DNA from: Geobacteraceae bacterium
GTDB lineage: Bacteria; Desulfobacterota; Desulfuromonadia; Geobacterales; Geobacteraceae
Direction of reading: 5' to 3'
DNA length: 48,604 bases
NCBI GenBank assembly: GCA_024281055.1
Contig: JAMXLF010000047.1
Location: 1 to 48,604 of the forward strand
Below the pieces are notes generated by a model. That model was not told where the DNA came from and did not search any database. It saw only the letters and a program-made list of their open reading frames with translations. Shown in pieces: positions 44,503-48,604 of the stretch. Positions within the stretch are counted from its first letter, which is position 1; each line of letters begins with the position of its first letter. The position numbers were made by a program, and so were the translations under genes.

Positions 44503-44620
44503 TACCCCCCTCCTTCCTCCCCCCATAAAGGGGGGAGAACAGAATCTCTTCAAGAGCGAGGAAGGAAGGAGAGGTAAGTAACTTCCCTCTCCCCTGGTGG
44601 GAGAGGGCAAGGGAGAGGGG
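44503..44620. repeat. Two C/G-run inverted repeats before the SDR gene
   Basis: CCCCCC/GGGGGG units at 44505-44540 and CCCTCTCCC/GGGAGAGGG units at 44584-44610 lie in tandem in the 177-base gap between the nitroreductase and SDR genes. Confidence 0.6.
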
Positions 44621-44673
44621 GACAAGAAGCTGACCGGACAGTTAATATCACGAGCAATAAAGGAGAGAGAACA

Positions 44674-45432
44674 ATGTCGCTGCAGGGAAAGGTCGCCGTC
44701 GTCACCGGCGGCGCGCAGGGGATCGGCAAGGCGATCGTGAAGACGTTCCTGGAGAGAAAGTGCACCGTCGTCATCGCCGACGGCGACTGGGAGGCAGGCG
44801 AGGAGACGGCGGAGGAATTCGCCCCCCTGGGGAAGGTCCGCTTCTTCCCGACCGACGTCGCCATCGAAAACGAGGTCCGGGAGATGGTCGGGCAGACCGT
44901 CGGCCATTACGGCCGGCTCGACATCCTCGTCAACAACGCCGGGATCTTCCGCGGCGGGGCGCTGGAGCGGTTTCCCCTCGACGCCTGGAACCGGGTCATC
45001 GGCGTGAATCTCACCGGCCCTTTCCTCTGTGCCCGGCACGCGGCCCCGCACCTGAAGGCGAAAGAGGGCGCCATCGTCAACATCGCCTCCACCCGCGCCT
45101 TCATGTCCGAGCCGGATACCGAGGCTTACGCCGCCTCCAAGGGAGGCATCGTGTCCCTTACCCACGCCCTCGCCGTGAGCCTCGGGCCGGCGGTGCGGGT
45201 GAACTGCATCAGCCCGGGGTGGATCGCGGTGGACGCTTGGGAGAAAACGAGCCGGCGCCGCGAGCCGGAGCTGTCCGCCGCGGACCACGGCCAGCACCCG
45301 GCCGGACGGGTGGGAAAACCCGAGGACATCGCGTCGCTCGCCGCCTGGCTCGCCTCGCCCGAGGCCGGCTTCGTCACCGGTGCGAATTTCGTTGTCGATG
45401 GGGGAATGACGCGGAAGATGATCTACGTGTGA
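44674..45432 (+). CDS. Short-chain dehydrogenase/reductase
   Basis: A 252-residue classical SDR: cofactor motif T-G-G-A-Q-G-I-G (11-18), N-N-A-G near 88, active Ser in I-V-N-I-A-S, and the Y-A-A-S-K catalytic pair, then N-C-I-S-P-G-W-I. The C-terminal V-D-G-G-M-T is also typical. An acidic residue after the second strand (I-A-D-G-D) favours NAD(H) over NADP(H). The substrate is unknown. GGAG lies about nine bases before the ATG. A strong hairpin follows the gene. Confidence 0.93.
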   Translation: MSLQGKVAVVTGGAQGIGKAIVKTFLERKCTVVIADGDWEAGEETAEEFAPLGKVRFFPTDVAIENEVREMVGQTVGHYGRLDILVNNAGIFRGGALERFPLDAWNRVIGVNLTGPFLCARHAAPHLKAKEGAIVNIASTRAFMSEPDTEAYAASKGGIVSLTHALAVSLGPAVRVNCISPGWIAVDAWEKTSRRREPELSAADHGQHPAGRVGKPEDIASLAAWLASPEAGFVTGANFVVDGGMTRKMIYV

Positions 45433-45469
45433 GGCAGCTTGAAGGATTTCGGTGCAGCGCGGTAACTCA

Positions 45470-45509
45470 AACTAAACGGGCCACCTCCGGCAGTGCCGAA
45501 GGTGGCCCG
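45470..45509 (-). terminator. Terminator-like hairpin between the SDR and CsgG-like genes
   Basis: CGGGCCACCT (45477-45486) pairs perfectly with AGGTGGCCCG (45500-45509), with an inner CGGCA/TGCCG pair. On the minus strand TTTAGTTTG follows, so it best serves the CsgG-like gene; on the plus strand no T-run follows. Confidence 0.7.
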
Positions 45510-45529
45510 CGGCATGACAACTGACACGG

Positions 45530-46243
45530 CTATTCGTCGAGGTCGATGGAACTCCTCGTTTTCGCTCTCCGCTTCTCTTCCTTGGCGGCGTATTTTTCCA
45601 GGCAGCTGTCTTTTTCCACCATCGAACAGGTCAGATAATCGGAGATGTTGACAATGCAGGCGCGGATCGCTTTCCCCACGGGGGTCTTCTGCTCCTTGCC
45701 GAGCCCTCCGGAAACGAACCCGGCGCTGCCATGGAAGTTGACTCCGGTGCTCTGCGAGGTCCCCTCGATGGTCCGCGTATCCACGATTTCGCCGGTTTCC
45801 ACGTCGATGACCTTCAGATCGACAGCCAGATAAGCCTTTGAAGATTTCCCCCCGACGCTGACACCGAAGAGCGAAATCCCGCCCCCGTGACTCTCGGTAT
45901 TTTCCTCGAAGCTGGACACCGTTGCCGAAACCAGGTACTGCGCCCCTTTGAGCTTGCGCAGCTTCGCCCGCGTTGAATCATCAACCAGGTCGGACTGGCT
46001 GAGGTTCAACTCGCTGACGACCGAACCGAGCTCCCTGCGTTCCAGGATCCGGAACGCCTTGGTGCTGGCGAGTTCGTTCGTCAGCATGTCGGACAACTCG
46101 TCACCGACGCCCGAGCCCCACCAGCCGGCATGGGCATGGTTCGTAAACCGCAGGACCGCGATCCGCGGCTTTTCGGCAAAGGCCGCAGCCGAGACGGCCA
46201 GGACAGAAACCACCGTCGCAACAAACACCACCAGTTTTTTCAT
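45530..46243 (-). CDS. CsgG/HfaB-like exported protein
   Basis: A 237-residue protein with a signal peptide (M-K-K-L-V-V-F-V then A-A-A-F-A-E). The mature part has the CsgG fold pattern: R-I-A-V-L-R-F, G-D-E-L-S-D-M-L-T-N-E-L, F-R-I-L-E-R-R-E-L-G-S-V-V-S-E, A-Q-Y-L-V-S-A-T-V, D-L-K-V-I-D-V-E-T-G-E-I-V. True CsgG is a lipoprotein pore for curli. Here no lipobox cysteine follows the signal, so it is more likely a periplasmic or peripherally attached relative. No curli genes are nearby. GGAGGGG lies seven bases before the ATG. Confidence 0.85.
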   Translation of the reverse strand: MKKLVVFVATVVSVLAVSAAAFAEKPRIAVLRFTNHAHAGWWGSGVGDELSDMLTNELASTKAFRILERRELGSVVSELNLSQSDLVDDSTRAKLRKLKGAQYLVSATVSSFEENTESHGGGISLFGVSVGGKSSKAYLAVDLKVIDVETGEIVDTRTIEGTSQSTGVNFHGSAGFVSGGLGKEQKTPVGKAIRACIVNISDYLTCSMVEKDSCLEKYAAKEEKRRAKTRSSIDLDE

Positions 46244-46429
46244 GACAGACCCCTCCTTAAAGTATTCCAGTAAAAAACAGTTCTACCGGAGATTTATCAC
46301 ACATTTCCCGTTCTGGAAAGACGTTTTTGGCGCTTTGTCAGCTACCAGTCAATAAATTTACCCATTGAACTGCAACCGGCAGAATTGAGGGTCAGGAAAG
46401 CGACGCTGGTTTGCCTGCTCGATCCGCTT

Positions 46430-46436
46430 GTTGGGT
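46430..46436 (+). other. Possible integron core site GTTGGGT
   Basis: GTTGGGT fits the GTTRRRY core that ends attC sites, in the context CCGCTTGTTGGGT. It marks the edge where composition changes and the accessory genes begin. No matching partner motif is clear upstream, so the evidence is thin. Confidence 0.25.
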
Positions 46437-46449
46437 AGCCGCATGCCGC

Positions 46450-47124
46450 TTACCAGATGTAAGGCACGAGGCGGTAGCGGACTTTGCGACAGTACTCGAC
46501 GTAACCGTCCAGGTTCGCGCTCAGGAACGCCTCCTCATCACGAATTCTCGCTGCAATCACGAGCGCGAGCGGGACGACGAGGGGCAGCGCGACCCACGAC
46601 CCGAGAGCAACAGGTGTGAACAAAAGCAAGAGCATCGCTCCTGCATACATGGGATGGCGAACGACGCTGTACGGTCCGGTCGTAATCACCCGCTGATTAG
46701 CGGAGACCTCGATGGTGCTCCTTGTGTACGTATTCTCGCGAAACGTCAGGAACACAATCAGAAAGCCGAACGCGACGAACACATCGGAGGTGAGGCTTAA
46801 CGCCGGAGGAACGTGAGACCAAGAGAGGCGGAAGTCCAGCCCAGAGACGATGAACAAAGTGATGAAGAAGAGACTGGCCAGGCTCTGGATCACGCGTTGC
46901 ACCGGCCGGGTTTCAGCGACCGGTCCGGCCTGGACTCTACCGGCCAGCAGCTCCCTGTCATAGAGGGCGAGGTAGTTTGTGATCAGGATAGTGCAGCCTC
47001 CGAACACGGCCAGGTAGACCCACGCCTGCCAGTAGTGCATCGACCCGGCAGAAATGAAGAGCGCGGCCCCCATCACGAGCATCAGAAACGCAAATCCCAG
47101 GATCGCTTGAACGATTAAGTTCAC
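46450..47124 (-). CDS. Isoprenylcysteine carboxyl methyltransferase-like membrane protein
   Basis: A 224-residue integral membrane protein with about five helices. The C-terminal ICMT/PEMT signature is clear: T-T-G-P-Y-S-V-V-R-H-P-M-Y-A-G (about 150-165), R-I-R-D-E-E-A-F-L near 193, and L-D-G-Y followed by Y-C-R-K-V-R-Y-R-L-V-P. These residues bind S-adenosylmethionine and the lipid substrate in relatives. Bacterial members methylate unknown lipids or small molecules. It starts with GTG, with GAGGG eight bases upstream. It lies on the AT-richer right flank, between a possible core site and an attC-like palindrome, so it may be an acquired gene. Confidence 0.88.
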   Translation of the reverse strand: MNLIVQAILGFAFLMLVMGAALFISAGSMHYWQAWVYLAVFGGCTILITNYLALYDRELLAGRVQAGPVAETRPVQRVIQSLASLFFITLFIVSGLDFRLSWSHVPPALSLTSDVFVAFGFLIVFLTFRENTYTRSTIEVSANQRVITTGPYSVVRHPMYAGAMLLLLFTPVALGSWVALPLVVPLALVIAARIRDEEAFLSANLDGYVEYCRKVRYRLVPYIW

Positions 47125-47160
47125 TGGTCTTCCCTCACGGACGCCCCCCGTCGGGAGGAG

Positions 47161-47191
47161 AAAAAAGGACAGGCTGCTTTTCTAGCCTGTC
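47161..47191 (-). terminator. Intrinsic terminator (minus strand)
   Basis: GACAGGCT (47168-47175) pairs with AGCCTGTC (47184-47191). On the minus strand the hairpin is followed by CCTTTTTT. It lies upstream of the methyltransferase gene and would block minus-strand read-through from the cassette region. Confidence 0.75.
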
Positions 47192-47198
47192 ACGGGGT

Positions 47199-47258
47199 GC
47201 CCCATGACCCGCCCGCACAGTATTTTCGGGCGGTCGGCGTCCATGGGGCTAGTTATGC
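47199..47258 (+). repeat. attC-like imperfect palindrome A
   Basis: GCCCCATGACCCGCCCG (47199-47215) faces CGGGCGG, CGGCGTC and CATGGGGC (47228-47249), with unpaired bases on one side as in attC sites. It ends AGTTATGC, a GTTRRRY-like core. The inner part matches palindrome B (48278-48340). The left core motif expected of a full attC (GCATAAC-like) is missing. Confidence 0.45.
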
Positions 47259-47281
47259 CCTCTCTTGTTATTGCCCTATTT

Positions 47282-47309
47282 TTGATAACAAACTTTGTCA
47301 TTCTATGCT
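47282..47309 (+). promoter_or_regulatory. Probable parD promoter
   Basis: TTGATA (47282-47287) and TATGCT (47304-47309) are 16 bases apart in an AT-rich stretch, 28 bases before the parD ATG. TATGCTATGCTT contains a short direct repeat that could serve autoregulation. Confidence 0.5.
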
Positions 47310-47337
47310 ATGCTTGAGGCGAAGGAGGAGACCTAAT

Positions 47338-47604
47338 ATGAACGTTTCCCTTACCCCCCAACTTGAGAAACTGGTTAAAAACAAGGTTGATAGCGGGCTT
47401 TACGGTTCCGCAAGCGAAGTTATGCGCGAGGCTTTACGCCTTCTTGAGGAGCGCGACCGGAGACACGCTCTGCGTGTCGAAGAATTAAGGGCCGAGATCA
47501 GGAAGGGCTTGGACAGCGGCGAACCCACCCCTTTAGACGTTGGAGATATTAAGGCTCGGGGTCGCAAACGGCTTGATGCGCGAGCAAGCAAGGCGAACGA
47601 CTGA
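47338..47604 (+). CDS. parD: ParD-type antitoxin
   Basis: An 88-residue antitoxin of the ParD/CopG group. The ribbon-helix-helix DNA-binding part is at the N-terminus (M-N-V-S-L-T-P-Q-L-E-K-L-V, then S-G-L-Y-G-S-A-S-E-V-M-R-E-A-L-R-L-L), followed by a charged toxin-binding tail. It should bind ParE and repress its own operon. GGAGGAG precedes ATG 47338. Its stop TGA overlaps the ATG of the toxin gene by one base. The antitoxin looks intact while its partner is frameshifted. Confidence 0.93.
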   Translation: MNVSLTPQLEKLVKNKVDSGLYGSASEVMREALRLLEERDRRHALRVEELRAEIRKGLDSGEPTPLDVGDIKARGRKRLDARASKAND

Positions 47605-47889
47605 TGGTGAAAATCCTCCTACGTCCCGAGGCTGAAAAGGACCTCAACGAAATCTGGTGGTATATAGCCCAGGATAGCCCAGCCAGTGCGGATAAACTTC
47701 TCGACGAAATTGAGGAAGCAAGCCGTAATCTCGCCTGGGAATATGGGTAGAAACCGGGATGAACTCTATCCGGGACTGCAAAGTTTTCCGGTCGGCAAGT
47801 ATCTGATTTTCTACATGCCGATCAGCGGCGGCATTGAGATTATCAGAGTCTTGCATGGTATGATGGATATCGATGCCTTCTTCCTTTGA
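47604..47889 (+). pseudogene. parE: ParE-type toxin, frameshifted
   Basis: From ATG 47604 one frame encodes 48 residues typical of a ParE N-terminus (M-V-K-I-L-L-R-P-E-A-E-K-D-L, then I-W-W-Y-I-A) and stops at TAG 47748-47750. The next frame over, from about 47740, encodes the ParE C-terminus: N-M-G-R-N-R-D-E-L-Y-P-G-L, F-P-V-G-K-Y-L-I-F-Y, I-I-R-V-L-H-G, ending at TGA 47887. Joined, they make about 96 residues, the family's normal size. One extra base (or two lost) near 47735-47742, a GGG-containing stretch, explains the break. This could be an inactivating mutation, a sequencing error or, less likely, programmed frameshifting. Confidence 0.85.
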
Positions 47890-47893
47890 ACCA

Positions 47894-48259
47894 TTATGCC
47901 TCGATTTCCAGTTCTTTAAAGATTTCCAGCACTCGGTCTTTTGAATCCGCTGGAACGAGAAGACGGGCAGGTGAAATAAAAATGCCCGACATTCTGAAAA
48001 AGTCGCCTGAAAAATGATAGGGGATTCCTTCTTCGTCTAAAACTGATTTTATAATCAAAACTTCCGATTGGTCTAACGTCTGAAACACCTCCACAAGCTC
48101 GCCCGAGTAACTCGCTCCTTCTTCCAAATTTATCTCAGTTTGTGAAGTTTCTGATTGGTCTTCCTTCTGAGGTAGCTCTGCAACTAGGGGAACCGAACAA
48201 TCAGCGCAAGTGTCAAAGCCTTCGCGGTACTCAGTTTTGCATAGTGGGTAGAACATCAT
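47894..48259 (-). CDS. DUF2007-type protein with N-terminal zinc-ribbon-like segment
   Basis: A 121-residue protein. The first 25 residues hold one cysteine, then a C-X-X-C (P-L-C-K-T-E-Y ... D-T-C-A-D-C-S-V-P-L-V), like the short metal ribbons of bacterial prokaryotic-ribbon proteins. After an acidic Glu/Gln linker (about 31-50) comes the DUF2007 fold: V-E-V-F-Q-T-L-D-Q-S-E-V-L-I-I-K-S-V-L-D-E-E-G-I-P-Y and L-L-V-P-A-D-S-K-D-R-V-L-E-I-F. DUF2007 proteins are putative signal-transducing proteins without known activity. It converges on the broken parE with four bases between. Confidence 0.85.
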   Translation of the reverse strand: MMFYPLCKTEYREGFDTCADCSVPLVAELPQKEDQSETSQTEINLEEGASYSGELVEVFQTLDQSEVLIIKSVLDEEGIPYHFSGDFFRMSGIFISPARLLVPADSKDRVLEIFKELEIEA

Positions 48260-48277
48260 TCATCCTTTGTTTCATCT

Positions 48278-48340
48278 GCATAACGGCTCGGCAGTTGACC
48301 CGCCAGCCCCAGTCTTTTCGGGCGGGCGGCGTCTAACTGT
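48278..48340 (+). repeat. attC-like imperfect palindrome B
   Basis: It begins GCATAAC, complementary to the GTTATGC that ends palindrome A. CAGTTGACCCGCC faces GGCGG, CGTC and AACTG, with unpaired bases on one side. Its inner sequence (TGACCCGCC ... TTTTCGGGCGG ... CGGCGTC) is nearly the same as in A. The right-hand GTT core expected for a complete attC is not clear; GTCTAAC is present instead. Confidence 0.45.
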
Positions 48341-48604
48341 CTCTTTGGGAATTCATCTCTAATTTTCCACTTTCAAGGGCTGACCCCTCCGCCTTACTTG
48401 ACCCCTCCGCCTTATTGTTAGAACTCGTATGTGATTGTATTGTTTGTAACGTGATGGTATTTACCTGACACTTGGTCACAGTAGTGTCCCAACGTTTAAC
48501 TGAATAAAATCAGTTGGTTAGAGTTCTGGTTCGGTTCATTTTTGCAGTTGATGTCTGTAAGTGCCTGTAATAATGGAATTCGCTCGAAAATTGTTACGCT
48601 CAAG
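48341..48604. other. AT-rich non-coding end of the window
   Basis: No supported gene is visible. There is a short direct repeat (TGACCCCTCCGCCTTA near 48380 and 48399), then GTTAGAAC (48417), and an AACTG/CAGTT hairpin near 48499-48517. Composition is like the rest of the right flank and unlike the GC-rich core. Confidence 0.6.

Noticed and set aside
48505-48545. tRNA fragment suggested by CAGTTGGTTAGAG and GGTTCGGTTC
   Set aside because: The two motifs are only a few bases apart; no anticodon arm or acceptor stem can be formed, so it is probably chance or too degraded to support.
1-48604. CRISPR array or prophage
   Set aside because: No regularly spaced direct repeats with unique spacers, cas genes, integrase or phage structural genes were seen.

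Overview
The window is a GC-rich, gene-dense stretch of bacterial chromosome. It most resembles a member of the Geobacteraceae (Desulfuromonadia, formerly Deltaproteobacteria). This is inferred from the combination of the nrdR-ribD-ribE-ribBA-ribH-nusB cluster, a hybrid malic enzyme, an rtcB/archease locus, a futalosine-type amidohydrolase and many small palindromic intergenic repeats. No rRNA or species-specific marker is present, so the genus is not proven.

Layout. 1-1205 (minus): the 5' part of ssrA (tmRNA) cut by the window edge, its partner smpB, and a small ComEA-like exported protein. 1341-8587 (minus): an amidohydrolase, then a pantothenate operon panB-panC-panP that includes a PLP-type aspartate decarboxylase, then a GAF-containing chemoreceptor. 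8724-11311 (minus): HIT protein, ROK glucokinase and 6-phosphofructokinase. 11630-14787 (plus): malic enzyme and a TonB-domain protein. 14808-21200 (minus): a TPR protein with acidic tandem repeats, and a moxR-DUF58-transglutaminase operon. 21400-23525 (plus): threonine synthase and a YrfG-like HAD phosphatase. 23814-30916 (minus): homoserine dehydrogenase, the nusB/riboflavin/nrdR/comEB cluster and a GGQ release-factor-like gene. 30986-34952 (plus): an HD protein and the rtcB, P-loop/DRTGG and archease genes. 34997-42508 (minus): a Ca-type P-type ATPase, an AMP-ligase/ACP/acyltransferase fusion overlapping a GNAT/aminotransferase fusion, and a DUF488 protein. 42697-45432 (plus): a thioredoxin/CcdA-like fusion, a nitroreductase and an SDR. 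45530-46243 (minus): a CsgG-like protein.

From about 46.25 kb to the end the DNA is visibly more AT-rich and holds accessory genes: an isoprenylcysteine-methyltransferase-like protein, a ParD antitoxin with a frameshifted ParE toxin, and a DUF2007 protein. Two related imperfect palindromes that look like degenerate integron attC sites flank the toxin-antitoxin/DUF2007 segment.

Most of the window is housekeeping. The observations most worth following are: (i) a long palindrome lying exactly between the Shine-Dalgarno sequence and the start codon of archease, which on folding would restore normal spacing; (ii) the rtcB/P-loop/archease operon with HD and GGQ-domain genes next to it; (iii) the translationally coupled pair GNAT-aminotransferase plus AMP-ligase-ACP-PlsC, which has the parts of an undescribed aminolipid pathway; (iv) the attC-like cassette segment at the right end. 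Intergenic regions carry at least four families of inverted-repeat elements.
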